64,000 bases of DNA, taken from CAYNWT01 sp964485095. GTDB lineage: Bacteria; Planctomycetota; Planctomycetia; Planctomycetales; Planctomycetaceae. The stretch covers positions 1-64,000 of the forward strand of contig CAZAIB010000019.1 of assembly GCA_964485095.1 (NCBI GenBank). The letters run 5' to 3'. Positions within the stretch are counted from its first letter, which is position 1, and the number at the start of each line of letters is the position of its first letter. Below are positions 25,753 to 35,760 of the stretch, piece after piece. The translations under genes were made by a program, and so were the position numbers. The notes under the pieces were generated by a model. It saw only the letters and a program-made list of their open reading frames with translations. It searched no databases and had not been told where the DNA came from.

Positions 25753-26370
25753 CTACTTTGCAGTACGTCGACGGCGACGATGTCGGCACACTCCGCCGAA
25801 CATTGCGAGTCCAAGAAGCCCTGCTGACATCGGCTCCGGGTTAGCGAAGATCGCAGTGGCAGTAAAACCACTAACGGGGGCTATGCCATTGAACGTAACC
25901 CTCAAGAGATCACCAGCGACCAAGGTCTGCGCGGTAGTTGACAAAATGCCATTACTAGCCAAGACCTGTGGCGCTCCGGTGCTATTGATAGACGCACCAT
26001 TCAACGTCACGTCGTAAGTGATAGTGTTCGCGACCCCAATCGGTGCGAAATCTGTGAACTCCAAACTGGCAAATCCTCGAGTCGTAACCGGACCAGCCCA
26101 CTCAATGAAGGCTTGATCACCCGGAGTGAACACAGAGGTAATATTTCCGTTAGTTGGACCACCATTGATTGTTAGAACAGTTCCAGCAGCGGGAAGCTGA
26201 TCCAACGTCCGACTCGAGAAGAAGTTCGGACTGGCCAAGGTCAACGTGGTACCATCGGAGATGTGTGACCCCGGACCCGGAATCTCGAAATCATCAACCA
26301 AAAACCTCGCTTGAGACTGGGAACAACTCGCCAGAACAAGAGCGGCGACAGTGAGCATTAAGCGTGACAT
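25753..26370 (-). CDS. PEP-CTERM sorted surface protein
   Basis: A 205-aa secreted protein. The N-terminal signal peptide (about 1-21, MLTVAALVLAS) is followed by a beta-rich, Thr/Ala/Gly-rich domain without cysteine pairs. The C-terminus is a canonical exosortase sorting signal: NPEP, a hydrophobic helix (MSAGLLGLAMFGG) and an arginine cluster (RHRRRRR). The exosortase two genes upstream is the obvious processing enzyme; the mature protein would be cut near PEP and anchored or released at the surface. The function of the ectodomain is unknown. Confidence 0.9.
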   Translation of the reverse strand: MSRLMLTVAALVLASCSQSQARFLVDDFEIPGPGSHISDGTTLTLASPNFFSSRTLDQLPAAGTVLTINGGPTNGNITSVFTPGDQAFIEWAGPVTTRGFASLEFTDFAPIGVANTITYDVTLNGASINSTGAPQVLASNGILSTTAQTLVAGDLLRVTFNGIAPVSGFTATAIFANPEPMSAGLLGLAMFGGVCRHRRRRRTAK

Positions 26371-26479
26371 GTTTATGCAAGCTCCAAGGAGACAAAGTTC
26401 AGCATTTCGCCGATCCTACAGCAAATCGGCAAATCAGATCAAGTTTAAGCCCGCATTTAGTCAAAAATACCCAGAACAC

Positions 26480-28030
26480 CTAACGAGGCATGGCAGCCCT
26501 AAGCGCCTTCTCCAGCCGCTGGTGATTTTCAGCCAATTTTGACTGAGGCGGGGACATGCTCATATACACAGTATACAACGCAGCGTGAATCTGAGGCACC
26601 TTTGGCAAAGTTCGGAGCGCGAACTCCAAATCATCCAGCGCCTCATCCCATTTCCCCATCTTCGTAAGAATCTGACCTCTGGTATCACGAAAATCGGGAA
26701 TATTTGGATGATCTTCCAGAACCGTGTTCATTATGGCCAGGGCTTGATCCAAATCTGGCTGGTCCTGATGCGCCAGCACCCAAGCCAGATTGTTAGCCAG
26801 CACAGCCATACTTGGGTCAACCTTATAGGCTCGCTGAAGATGAAATGCAGCCTGCTGCTTGTCCCCTGCCTGCCAAGCCTTCGACCCCAAGGCCAAGTGA
26901 GCGATTGGACTCTCCTGGCCGGTCGAAACGAGAGCCTCTAAGTACTCTGATGCCTTCTGCCGAGTCTCTGGAGTAGACTCAGCCTCTTCACCAAAGAAGG
27001 CCAGCAGCCTGACCGCTTCACTATTTTCGCGATCGTACCGAATAGCAGTTCGAAGCAACTTCAAGCGCAACCCCGGCTGGGTATCAGGAGAACTTAACAA
27101 CAACCGATATTGAGCCATGCACACCCGAGCCAGGGCCTTGTCAAAGCCGGCCTCCTTATCCAAAGAAAGCCCCTCGGTAAGAATCGTGGAAGCGGCTCCA
27201 AAATTCCCCTGCTCAGCAAGAATTGAACCCAGATTCAACCGGACAGCGTGATTCCTGGAGTCTGAAGACAACACTGAAGCGTAGTGCTTGCGAGCCAATT
27301 CCAACTGCTCGCGAGCATCCTCCTTGCGACCAAGCTTCTGGTACACCATCCCGACCTGAAACAGCAGATTGGGATCCAAGCGTGCCGCCTCCCGAAGGTA
27401 TCGCACAGCCTCTTCCGGCTCACCAATCATCAGGTGAAACTTGCCGCTCATCGAGAGCCATTCTGCATCATTCTGAAACTTTGACTTTGCAGCATCAAGA
27501 TGATGAAACGCGCGAAGCGCCTGCGGCTTCGTTTGAAAAACCTCGGGAGCAAGCAGCACCTTAGCCTTAAGCAAATGAGCCTCTGGATAACCGACAGAAT
27601 CTTCCGGCGAAAGCGATTCAATCATCGCGTTCGCCCGCTGAGTTTCCCCTTGACCATCCAATGTACTGGCCAAAAAGAATGTGACATCGTTACCTGTGTC
27701 GCCATCACGATAGACACGCTCCAGATACACCCGAGCGCTCTCAAAATCACCTTCGCGATAACTCTTCATCGCAAGCCGACGATACTCAGCCGAGTTACCC
27801 GAAGCCTTAACACTGGCAACCACACCTAAAGTCACCGCAATGACCGCCAGAAGAACAGCAGGCAAGCCCCACCAAAGGTTTTGGTACGACCTCTTGGTCC
27901 GAGCTTCACTAAGCCATTTCCAACCGCGCCGAAACGGAAAGACGAGACTTTTCCAGAAACCCGGAAGAGACGACTTCCGCATCTTGTCGCGCTGATGACG
28001 CCAACGCCGGAGAAACCTTGGCATTTTCAT
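26480..28030 (-). CDS. Membrane-anchored TPR-repeat protein
   Basis: This 516-aa protein has a basic N-terminus (about 1-50), one membrane helix (about 57-75) and then tetratricopeptide-type helical repeats to near the end. Examples are YRRLAMKSYREGDFESARVYLERV, AVRYLREAARLDPNLLFQVGMVYQKLG and AAFHLQRAYKVDPSMAVLANNLAWVLA. It likely scaffolds a protein complex on the periplasmic or cytoplasmic side; orientation is not certain. Its ATG overlaps the exosortase stop (ATGA), implying co-translation and a role in exosortase or polymer export. Start at 28030; a second Met two codons on is possible. Confidence 0.87.
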   Translation of the reverse strand: MKMPRFLRRWRHQRDKMRKSSLPGFWKSLVFPFRRGWKWLSEARTKRSYQNLWWGLPAVLLAVIAVTLGVVASVKASGNSAEYRRLAMKSYREGDFESARVYLERVYRDGDTGNDVTFFLASTLDGQGETQRANAMIESLSPEDSVGYPEAHLLKAKVLLAPEVFQTKPQALRAFHHLDAAKSKFQNDAEWLSMSGKFHLMIGEPEEAVRYLREAARLDPNLLFQVGMVYQKLGRKEDAREQLELARKHYASVLSSDSRNHAVRLNLGSILAEQGNFGAASTILTEGLSLDKEAGFDKALARVCMAQYRLLLSSPDTQPGLRLKLLRTAIRYDRENSEAVRLLAFFGEEAESTPETRQKASEYLEALVSTGQESPIAHLALGSKAWQAGDKQQAAFHLQRAYKVDPSMAVLANNLAWVLAHQDQPDLDQALAIMNTVLEDHPNIPDFRDTRGQILTKMGKWDEALDDLEFALRTLPKVPQIHAALYTVYMSMSPPQSKLAENHQRLEKALRAAMPR

Positions 28031-29652
28031 TGCACCACCTCACCCTCAGAACCACGAACAGTCGCAAGCCTACCTCTAAGCATCGCAACAACGGCGGTCA
28101 ACAAATCACGATGTTGCTCTCGTTCCCGCGGTGAAAACCCAAGCGAAACCGTACTGAAGGCCTGAATACAGAACACGGCGCCACTCTCCCTCTCATTGCG
28201 AGGAGTCAACAGGGACGTCAACCCACCCTGCAAACGTGGGCCGCCGGTCCCGCCGATCCGAACCGCAGGAGGTGAAACCGCCGCGCCATCCTGCTCAACA
28301 ACCGTAAACACTACGTGCCCGTACTGACCTGCCGAGTCCTCCATCTCCAACTCAGACCCAATCACCTTCTCGCCGGGAAAGTCCAGGCGAACATCTCTGG
28401 CCTTCGATAGCACCCAGCCACCTCCGGTGTAACAACTGCCAAGGTCATGCCAGGCTCCGAAAGGCCCATCGACAGCAATAGTCGATGTGAGACCACCCTT
28501 TTCGAATACCCACAAATATGAGACCTCGCCATTGATATCGCCGACGTCACGCTCAACAACATCAAACGACTTCAGCTTCCAACCTTGAATCTCATCAAGC
28601 AGCGCCGACCGCTCCAACGTCAAACGCGTCCCACTTACACGTAGTGGAACAGAAGCTGCAGCGGGCCGGACCAGCCACACCCCAAACAAAAGCAAGAACA
28701 CGGAAACACCACTGGCAAGAAATGCCCCTGAAGGAATGCGAATCGCATCGAAGCGAGCCAGCAGATCAGACTTCGTCGAGCCACCCTTACTAAACTCACT
28801 TCGTTCTGGAAGCACGAACATCAGGAAGCGATCAGTACTAATAACAAGCAGCACAACCAACGCGAAAATCACGTAGCCAGCCAACTCATGCGGGAGACCT
28901 GCAGCCAACGGAATCCCAAAATCAACTTCAGCGATGACCACCAGCAAGATGCGAGCAACATTCATAGCCAACACCCAGAACACGGCCGCAATCAAGAGAC
29001 CGAACGTTCTCAGAAAACCCCGACGACGAACAACACCGTAGACAGCAACACCGGCCAAAGACGCAAACAGAGAATGGACACCACTGCAGGCCTCCTCGAC
29101 TTCGAAAGCGCGGCCGGGAAAATTCAAGAGCACACCGGTCAGCAGGTGCCGGTAGCCAAGGAAGTCAAGAATCCAACTGGCTGATCGACTTGCGAAGTGC
29201 TGCATTTCCTGAATCAGCCCGCGATCCAGATTGAATGGCAGCGGAATGCACAACCAGATCGCAAACCAGATCAGCCGAACAGACTGAAAGTACTCACGCC
29301 CCCCAAACTGGTAGGCAAACGCGCGGAGAGCAAACACAGATCCGACAGCAGCCAGCCATGGCCTTCTAAGCCAAATGGCAACAGCTAGAAGAAGAGCCGG
29401 CAGCACCCACTTCAGGCAATTGGTCGTGGAAAAATTGGCACGAAACGGGCCATCTTCCTGCCAACGCGAATACCCAAGGTAGGCAAGCACACCCAGGAAC
29501 AGCGGAAAGAACGAGTAGTGATCGGCCATCCACAGCCGACGAGCGAACCCAAGCAAGTACGGACCAAAAGCAAGCAAGGCCGCTAGCGCCACTATGAAGA
29601 GCGGCTTGCGATCCACTTCCCGAACGCGACTCGTTGCCATCGAAAACACCAA
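28027..29652 (-). CDS. xrtU: Exosortase (XrtU-like) with C-terminal EpsI-like domain
   Basis: A 541-aa integral membrane cysteine transpeptidase. The N-terminal half has about eight membrane helices and the exosortase catalytic triad: Cys189 in EVEEACSGVHSL, Arg234 in MNVARI and His255 in LPHELAG. Residues from about 320 form a further helix and a soluble EpsI-like (DUF3485) domain, common in fused exosortases. It processes PEP-CTERM proteins during export; the substrate encoded at 25753-26370 fits. Its TGA overlaps the TPR gene start. XrtU is the exosortase type I associate with planctomycetes, but the subtype is inferred from context rather than searched. Confidence 0.88.
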   Translation of the reverse strand: MVFSMATSRVREVDRKPLFIVALAALLAFGPYLLGFARRLWMADHYSFFPLFLGVLAYLGYSRWQEDGPFRANFSTTNCLKWVLPALLLAVAIWLRRPWLAAVGSVFALRAFAYQFGGREYFQSVRLIWFAIWLCIPLPFNLDRGLIQEMQHFASRSASWILDFLGYRHLLTGVLLNFPGRAFEVEEACSGVHSLFASLAGVAVYGVVRRRGFLRTFGLLIAAVFWVLAMNVARILLVVIAEVDFGIPLAAGLPHELAGYVIFALVVLLVISTDRFLMFVLPERSEFSKGGSTKSDLLARFDAIRIPSGAFLASGVSVFLLLFGVWLVRPAAASVPLRVSGTRLTLERSALLDEIQGWKLKSFDVVERDVGDINGEVSYLWVFEKGGLTSTIAVDGPFGAWHDLGSCYTGGGWVLSKARDVRLDFPGEKVIGSELEMEDSAGQYGHVVFTVVEQDGAAVSPPAVRIGGTGGPRLQGGLTSLLTPRNERESGAVFCIQAFSTVSLGFSPREREQHRDLLTAVVAMLRGRLATVRGSEGEVVQ

Positions 29653-29766
29653 ACTGAGTAGGAACCTGATCGCACTTTCTAGCCCAGTTTACGGACTAAG
29701 GTAAAGACTCAGATACCTAAAAAGACGGCCCAGCTTGACAATCACGGATTATGCAGCCCCCGACAA

Positions 29767-30879
29767 CTAACGCAACATCAGTTGCTCAGCGATGCGAACC
29801 GCCGCGTTTCCATCCCACAACTCAGGGCACTTACCAACCTTGTATTCGCCAGCCATGACTGCGGCGAGGTGCGAATTAAGTACGGCCGCGTCTGCCCCGC
29901 AAAGCGTGCTGGTTCCTTCAGTAACCGTTACCGGCCGTTCAGTGTTCTCACGCATCGTCAAGCAAGGAATCTCCAGAGCCGTTGACTCCTCCTGCAGTCC
30001 GCCCGAATCAGTCACAATCACTTTCGCCTGTGATGTCAGGCACAGGAAATCGTTGTACCCGAGGGGCCCTAGCACCCTGACACCAGACGCACTCTCAAGC
30101 CGACCAAGCAAATCAAATTCCTCCAACCGCGCGCGGGTCCGAGGATGAACCGGGAACACTATCGGCAACTGACCGCTGACATCGACCAGAACATCCACCA
30201 AAGCCCCCAGCGACTCAGGAGAATCCACATTTGACGGCCGATGAAGCGTGACGACACAGTATTCGGACGGCGACAGATCAAGTTCCTGCAACACATTTTG
30301 CTTGCGAGCCATCTCAACCTGACGCAGGAGAGTGTCGATCATGACGTTCCCCACAATCTTGATATTCTCCTCGGGATGCCCCTCCTTCGTCAGATGCTTC
30401 ACCCCTGAAGGTTCGGACACCAACAGTAAGTCAGACAAGGCATCGGTCACGATCCGGTTCGCCTCTTCAGGCATGCGACGATCAAAGCTCCGCAATCCAG
30501 CTTCGACATGTGCGACCGGAATGTGCAATTTGGTGGCGGCCAAAGTAGCCGCCATCGTTGAGTTAACATCCCCAACGACTACGACGCGAGAAAACGGCTT
30601 CCCTTCATCACTCGCACCAACGAACACCTCTTCGAGCGCAACCAACAGCTTCGCCGTCTGCTGAGCATGCGACCCGGAACCCACTCCCAAAGAGAGGTCC
30701 GGCTTGCGCATTCCCAACTCCTCGAAGAACACGTCTGACAGATTCTTGTCGTAATGCTGACCAGTGTGAATGAGAACCGTTTCAGCATCTTCATGGGCTT
30801 CGAAGGCTCTTAGAATCGGCGCCATTTTCATGAAGTTTGGACGGGCGCCAACAATACACGCAAAGCGTTTCATCAACAT
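29767..30879 (-). CDS. wecB: UDP-N-acetylglucosamine 2-epimerase (non-hydrolysing)
   Basis: The 370-aa protein interconverts UDP-GlcNAc and UDP-ManNAc. The GT-B-like fold is marked by GARPNFMKMAPI near the N-terminus, HTGQHYDKNLSDVFFEE, the HVEAGLRSFDR segment with catalytic Asp/Glu, VTLHRPSNVD near 210, and the C-terminal DSGGLQEES and MRENTERPVTV. Length and motifs are complete. It may supply ManNAc or ManNAcA to the polysaccharide, though no WecC dehydrogenase is present here. The heparinase-like gene ends 1 nt upstream of its start, so the two are surely co-transcribed. Confidence 0.95.
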   Translation of the reverse strand: MLMKRFACIVGARPNFMKMAPILRAFEAHEDAETVLIHTGQHYDKNLSDVFFEELGMRKPDLSLGVGSGSHAQQTAKLLVALEEVFVGASDEGKPFSRVVVVGDVNSTMAATLAATKLHIPVAHVEAGLRSFDRRMPEEANRIVTDALSDLLLVSEPSGVKHLTKEGHPEENIKIVGNVMIDTLLRQVEMARKQNVLQELDLSPSEYCVVTLHRPSNVDSPESLGALVDVLVDVSGQLPIVFPVHPRTRARLEEFDLLGRLESASGVRVLGPLGYNDFLCLTSQAKVIVTDSGGLQEESTALEIPCLTMRENTERPVTVTEGTSTLCGADAAVLNSHLAAVMAGEYKVGKCPELWDGNAAVRIAEQLMLR

Positions 30880-30880
30880 C

Positions 30881-32548
30881 TCAGTCTTCTATGGTGAGCG
30901 TAAACCCACCGGTACACGGAGTGGCCCCATAGGTGATCTCCAGCTGACGAGTACCGCACTCGACTCCGAAATCGGGTGACCACTGAGCAGAGCATACAAC
31001 GATGGGTGAACCAGAATCGACCCGAATACGCGTACTATCTGACCGAAGTCGCACAGAGTTCTCGCTAAGAACCAGCACTTCGCATTGGTGATGCAACAGC
31101 AACCGCGCCACCGCCACTTCGGACCGCAGACCGCTGACTTCATCTTCGACCACTACGGACATCCCGGTCGCCACCAGCTTCCTTACGTGAGTCACTACCT
31201 GTCCATCGGTATGCCTCGAACTATAAGAGCCGGTAACAGATACCCCTGCAGTCAATTCGGCGCCTTCGCAGCTCCCGTGAGCTCGCAGGCCCACACGAAA
31301 CGACTTCAGGAACTCACACTGATCGCGCCCGCCCACAGTCACCGTGTTGTGCGCTCGGGTCGACCGGTTCCAGTCTCGTGATGCCCCCGTTTCGTACTCC
31401 TTGACCCCCGCATCCACGACAACCCGGCGGCCATCTACATCCCATTCGAACGCCAGGATGTCCCCATGCCCGTGCGCCGGCAACCGATCTGCGCACGACG
31501 GACCACAGTCGAACACCACATAGCTCCTATCAAAACGGCCGCCGTAGTAGCCTGATGACTCGAACGCAAACCGATCGCGAGGTTCCGGCCGTTGGCCGCC
31601 AAGCTGCTCGAACACCGACAAGCAGACGTCCGGAACATATGCCATGTTCAGCCCCGCATCGTTAAACAAACTGATGCGGCCGTCGGGATGAACTAAATCT
31701 GCAATGACCTGAGCGGGGACTTCCAACTGAGTCACCACCGCCTTCGCCTCTTCTTCGCAAAGAACGGAAATGCAATCCAGCACATCCGCGAACACCTGGC
31801 AGTGGTAGGCAGGAGAAAGCTCGAAGTGCATACCATCAGGAAGGAACTGCGACTGAAGCTCTTCCTCAAGCAACTTACGGCCGCGCCTGTACCATGCGTC
31901 AGCCTCATTGCCCTCAAAGAACCGCCCCGCCCACAGCAGACACTTGATGTTCTTCATCAAGTGGTTGCCCCGGATGTCCAGTTCGAGGTTCCGCGACAGG
32001 AACCGAACCTGCTCAACCACCGAAGCGCTGACAGCTGCAAACGTCGACTCGCTGACCGCTGAGCGATTCACCGCCAACCACTGCATCATACAAACCGCGC
32101 GGATGGAGACAGCGTAGCTGTTCCACGTATCAAGCCAGTAGCCTGGCTGCCAGGGGGGCGTGCGTTCTATCCAGTCCAGAACAATCGACTCTGCCAGCTC
32201 GACATCAATCGCTTCCAGAAACTCAAGATAGTGAAACGCCAGACGTTCCAGATGCGTTGAGTCCGGCTCATTGACGAGATCCCAGTCAATTGAACCACTA
32301 AGCGGGTAGGTCTGGTTCAGCTGATGCAGGAACACACCACCGTCACGTTCAATTACAAGATGAGAACGCGGCGGGAACACGGGTGGCGGTAGCACATCCA
32401 CAACGGGCAACACTTCCGCACGCCGTACACGAATCGACTTTCCCAGCCGGGACATTGTCACTTTGCGCCGAGCAGTCAACCACAGGCGCAGCCACAACTG
32501 CCGAGGGGGGATGTGACGGATCGACCTGTAGAACTGAGAAAGGGACAT
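30881..32548 (-). CDS. Heparinase II/III-family protein
   Basis: A 555-aa polysaccharide-lyase-like protein. The N-terminal alpha/alpha toroid has the signature RGNHLMKN and ELSPAYHCQV. The C-terminal heparinase II/III beta domain has LPAHGHGDILAFEW with the metal-site His/Asp residues and RSTRAHNTVTV. There is no clear signal peptide; the basic first 45 residues are unusual for an exported lyase. Such genes often lie in polysaccharide synthesis loci next to glycosyltransferases and may trim or edit the polymer during synthesis. It is between a GT4 gene and wecB, with almost no spacing to the latter. Confidence 0.9.
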   Translation of the reverse strand: MSLSQFYRSIRHIPPRQLWLRLWLTARRKVTMSRLGKSIRVRRAEVLPVVDVLPPPVFPPRSHLVIERDGGVFLHQLNQTYPLSGSIDWDLVNEPDSTHLERLAFHYLEFLEAIDVELAESIVLDWIERTPPWQPGYWLDTWNSYAVSIRAVCMMQWLAVNRSAVSESTFAAVSASVVEQVRFLSRNLELDIRGNHLMKNIKCLLWAGRFFEGNEADAWYRRGRKLLEEELQSQFLPDGMHFELSPAYHCQVFADVLDCISVLCEEEAKAVVTQLEVPAQVIADLVHPDGRISLFNDAGLNMAYVPDVCLSVFEQLGGQRPEPRDRFAFESSGYYGGRFDRSYVVFDCGPSCADRLPAHGHGDILAFEWDVDGRRVVVDAGVKEYETGASRDWNRSTRAHNTVTVGGRDQCEFLKSFRVGLRAHGSCEGAELTAGVSVTGSYSSRHTDGQVVTHVRKLVATGMSVVVEDEVSGLRSEVAVARLLLHHQCEVLVLSENSVRLRSDSTRIRVDSGSPIVVCSAQWSPDFGVECGTRQLEITYGATPCTGGFTLTIED

Positions 32549-32590
32549 CTGCGGCGAATCCTACAAGCGGCTTCGCGAAATTGCCAAGAC

Positions 32591-33874
32591 TCAGTTAGCA
32601 GCAGGTGGCGCCGTGAGGTCTTCCTGCGGAGCAGAATCTACTCCGGGGACCAAACTCGCCAGGAGCTCCAGATAAGTCGCAGCGAACGCATCGCGGCTGA
32701 ACTCGTCGAGCACAAATCGCCGAGCACTCGAGCTCAGCGAAGAATAAAGGCCATCATCTTTAGCCAGCCGGTCTACGCATTCAATCAGCGAGTCAGCGTT
32801 ACCCGGTTCCATGTCGAGCCCGGCCTCCGCCTCACGCACGATATCGGCTGACTCACCCTGGACGCCCATAATGATTGGACGCTCCATCGCCATGGCCTCA
32901 AAGATTTTCGATGGGATGACCGTTGTAAATAAATCACACGCACGAAGATGCACCAGCAACGTTTCAGAACTCGCCAGGACACGTGGCATCTCAGTTTTCG
33001 GAAGCCGGCCCGTAAACTTAACCATGTCAGTCAGTCCACGTTCTGCAGCTTCGCCCTCCAGAGATTCCCTGCGTGCCCCGTCGCCAACCAGGAGGAACCC
33101 GACATCATTGCGTCCCGCAGCCTTCAGTTTTTCCGCCGCATCCAACACGGTTTCCAGGCCGTGCGCCATGCCAATGGTTCCCACGTACGAAACCAGAAAC
33201 CGGTCTGCCATGCCGTACCGCGCGCGGAAGTCGGCGTCAGCGGGAACAGGAGTAAACTGATTGCCATCGACGCCGTTGTAGATCACCGAGGTTCGATCGC
33301 CGACTGGTGCCTTGGCCGAGACGTTATCGCGATAGCCTTTTCCAACTGTGACAATGTGATCGGCGCTGCGGTACATTTTCTTTTCAAGCCATTCAAGAAC
33401 GCGAACAGCAAATCCACGTTTCATCGCGCCGACGGCGGTGATTGACTCTGGCCAGATGTCGCGAATCTCAAGCACGAACGGGCGCCGCCTGAAAAACTGA
33501 ACCAGCACACCCGCCCAGCCGCAGAAGAACTGCGGACTTGTCGCAATGATGACGTCCGGCTTCTTCACCCACATCCCCGCCCACGTCGCGGAAATCATGT
33601 AGGTCAGGTAGTTCAGAATTCGCTTAGTGAATCCCGAGTTCGCCGCCAGCAACGTCCAAACTCGCACCACATTGATGCCGTCAACGACTTCCTTCTGCGC
33701 CCGGAACCGGTTCTTGTAGCCCTCATACGGAACGCCATTGGGTACATTGGGAACACACGTAATCACGGTTACGTCATGCCCCTCGCGCACCCACCGCACA
33801 CAGTGCTCATACGTGCGACTTGCTGGAGCATTCCCTTCAGGCGGGAAGTAGTGCGTAAAGAAAAGAATCTTCAT
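32591..33874 (-). CDS. Glycosyltransferase family 4 (WbuB-like)
   Basis: A 427-aa GT-B glycosyltransferase. The N-terminus FFTHYFPPEGNAPASR and VLEIRDIWPES are typical of WbuB/WcaI-type GT4 enzymes that transfer N-acetylated amino sugars to lipid-linked intermediates. The donor-binding half has VSYVGTIGMAHGLE, FLLVGDGARRE and a Glu-containing segment PSKIFEAMAMERPII. It is membrane-associated through a hydrophobic stretch near 85-130. Its stop is 42 bp upstream of the heparinase-like gene on the same strand. Exact sugar is not predictable. Confidence 0.92.
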   Translation of the reverse strand: MKILFFTHYFPPEGNAPASRTYEHCVRWVREGHDVTVITCVPNVPNGVPYEGYKNRFRAQKEVVDGINVVRVWTLLAANSGFTKRILNYLTYMISATWAGMWVKKPDVIIATSPQFFCGWAGVLVQFFRRRPFVLEIRDIWPESITAVGAMKRGFAVRVLEWLEKKMYRSADHIVTVGKGYRDNVSAKAPVGDRTSVIYNGVDGNQFTPVPADADFRARYGMADRFLVSYVGTIGMAHGLETVLDAAEKLKAAGRNDVGFLLVGDGARRESLEGEAAERGLTDMVKFTGRLPKTEMPRVLASSETLLVHLRACDLFTTVIPSKIFEAMAMERPIIMGVQGESADIVREAEAGLDMEPGNADSLIECVDRLAKDDGLYSSLSSSARRFVLDEFSRDAFAATYLELLASLVPGVDSAPQEDLTAPPAAN

Positions 33875-33927
33875 AAGAGAAAAGATGGCCCCGTGCTATT
33901 TTCAACACACTTCAAGCAGCGTGCTTT

Positions 33928-35760
33928 TTATTGCGCCAACAACTTCTGCAACAACGTTCGCAACCTGGTCTTCACCAGTTGGGCTCCGAAATAAGAGACA
34001 TGGGTGCGATCACGGAAAAGTTGCTTACCGTCTGACCCAACAAACCGGATCGCCCCGCTCGCGTCCAGAAAGAGGTCCTCTGTACTGACAACCGACAACC
34101 GATCGCCGCGAAGCTTGTCTAAACTCGTATTGGCGAACTCACGATCTAGGCGAACTTTGTCATCTTCACGAACCTCGCTGTAGCCTTCACTTCTGATCAC
34201 GTCGCGATTGAAACCACCCGGTAGAATGGGCTGCTGCTTAATCAGGACCACCTGTCCGGCACTCTGCTTTAGCCCGCGCTCCAAGTCCGCAAGGGTCTCT
34301 GTCACGCGTTCGCGTTTCGGCCCCCATGAGGCAACAAACACGACGACGTCAGGCTTGGACTGCCGCAGGAAGGTATCAGTGTTTTCCCACAGGGTATTCC
34401 CGGGTAGCGGGTCAGTACTGTGGACAGCCAGAATGTTCAGACGCCAACCGAACTCTTCGGCTAGTTCTATCATCGCCTTACCATACATTCCTGCGTTGCT
34501 GTCTCCAGCCAGCACAACTCGCGGACCATCAGTGGAGAACAGGTATTCTTCGCCTCCTGACGCGGCCAACGGCAATTTCGTATTCACGTTATTGAAGTGA
34601 TCGCGCCGCACCAGAAACGCCGCGACGCACGTGATGGCCACGACTACGGCGAACCCACCAAAGATCACGCGGTTCCCATCAGTCCTGTTTAGCCGCCGTC
34701 GGACCGGCTCCTCGAAGAAGCGATAGGTGAGCCCGGCCAATCCACATGAAATCACGACCTTCAGGCCAACTCGCAGGAACTCAGACTCCATAAACAAACG
34801 ATAATCGACCAGGCAAAACACCGGCCAATGCCAGAGATACAAAGCATACGAACGCTTGCCGATGTACACCATCCAGGGGTGAGCCAACAATGATTCCGTT
34901 TGACCCGGTCGACCTCGTAGAAGCATTACCGCCCCCACTACTGGCAGAACGGCATAAAACCCGGGAAACGAATCGCCGTGCGGAACGAGGAAGAAACTCG
35001 CAAGAATCGCAACAAGACCCAGCAACTGCGCCCACCCGACCCCTGAAGTTTCTTCAGCAGGCTGACCCCTCATCAATAGGGCAAACATACACCCGGATAG
35101 CATCTCCCAGGCCCGCATCGGCAACAGATAGAACGCGAACGGTGGCCGGATCGACGTCACCGCAACGCACAGTGCAAGGCTTACCGCGGCACAGACTCCG
35201 CAGGCTAGTAGCGCACGTTTCCGGCCGTTCTGACCTCGCCACACCAGCATCAGGAAGATTGGATACAGCAGGTAGAACTGTTCTTCAACGCTCAGTGACC
35301 AGTAATGCAGAACTGGTTGTGTGTCTGGTTGAAACTCAAAATAGCTGCCAGTCAGAGCAAACTTCACATTGACCAACGAAACCGCAGCGGCGGCGGCGGC
35401 GGTCGCGATGGCTCCGGCGTCTTCCGGATCGTAGACGAGCGGCGCTATGAGCAATACAACCGCCGATACGAGGAACGCCTGCGGCGCAATCCTGGAGATT
35501 CGGCGTCGGAAGAATGTGCCCAGGCTGAATGTATTGTCGGCAAGCTGCTGGACAACAATGGAGGTGATGAGGAACCCAGAGATGACGAAGAACACGTCGA
35601 CACCAACAAAGCCCCCCGGAAGCAACCCGGGGCTTAGGTGATAGACAAACACCCCCAACACACAAACCGCTCGCAAGCCATCAATGCCTGGCCTGTATGC
35701 GAACTTTCCTTGTGATTTTTTCGCACCTACAGAAGCTTGAGCTGACGCAGCAGTATTCAT
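33928..35760 (-). CDS. OafA-like acyltransferase with SGNH domain (I)
   Basis: A 610-aa membrane O-acyltransferase. The acyltransferase-3 domain has about ten helices, starting with YRPGIDGLRAVCVLGVFVYHL (catalytic-type His), GFVGVDVFFVISGFLI and YWSLSVEEQFYL. After about residue 370 comes a periplasmic SGNH hydrolase-like domain with block GDSN near 417 and DRTH near 583, the Ser and Asp-x-x-His catalytic elements. The fused type acetylates sugar hydroxyls of surface glycans. The ATG at 35760 fits the family; sequence further upstream is open but lacks similarity. It is on the minus strand downstream of a >300-bp gap. Confidence 0.92.
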   Translation of the reverse strand: MNTAASAQASVGAKKSQGKFAYRPGIDGLRAVCVLGVFVYHLSPGLLPGGFVGVDVFFVISGFLITSIVVQQLADNTFSLGTFFRRRISRIAPQAFLVSAVVLLIAPLVYDPEDAGAIATAAAAAAVSLVNVKFALTGSYFEFQPDTQPVLHYWSLSVEEQFYLLYPIFLMLVWRGQNGRKRALLACGVCAAVSLALCVAVTSIRPPFAFYLLPMRAWEMLSGCMFALLMRGQPAEETSGVGWAQLLGLVAILASFFLVPHGDSFPGFYAVLPVVGAVMLLRGRPGQTESLLAHPWMVYIGKRSYALYLWHWPVFCLVDYRLFMESEFLRVGLKVVISCGLAGLTYRFFEEPVRRRLNRTDGNRVIFGGFAVVVAITCVAAFLVRRDHFNNVNTKLPLAASGGEEYLFSTDGPRVVLAGDSNAGMYGKAMIELAEEFGWRLNILAVHSTDPLPGNTLWENTDTFLRQSKPDVVVFVASWGPKRERVTETLADLERGLKQSAGQVVLIKQQPILPGGFNRDVIRSEGYSEVREDDKVRLDREFANTSLDKLRGDRLSVVSTEDLFLDASGAIRFVGSDGKQLFRDRTHVSYFGAQLVKTRLRTLLQKLLAQ

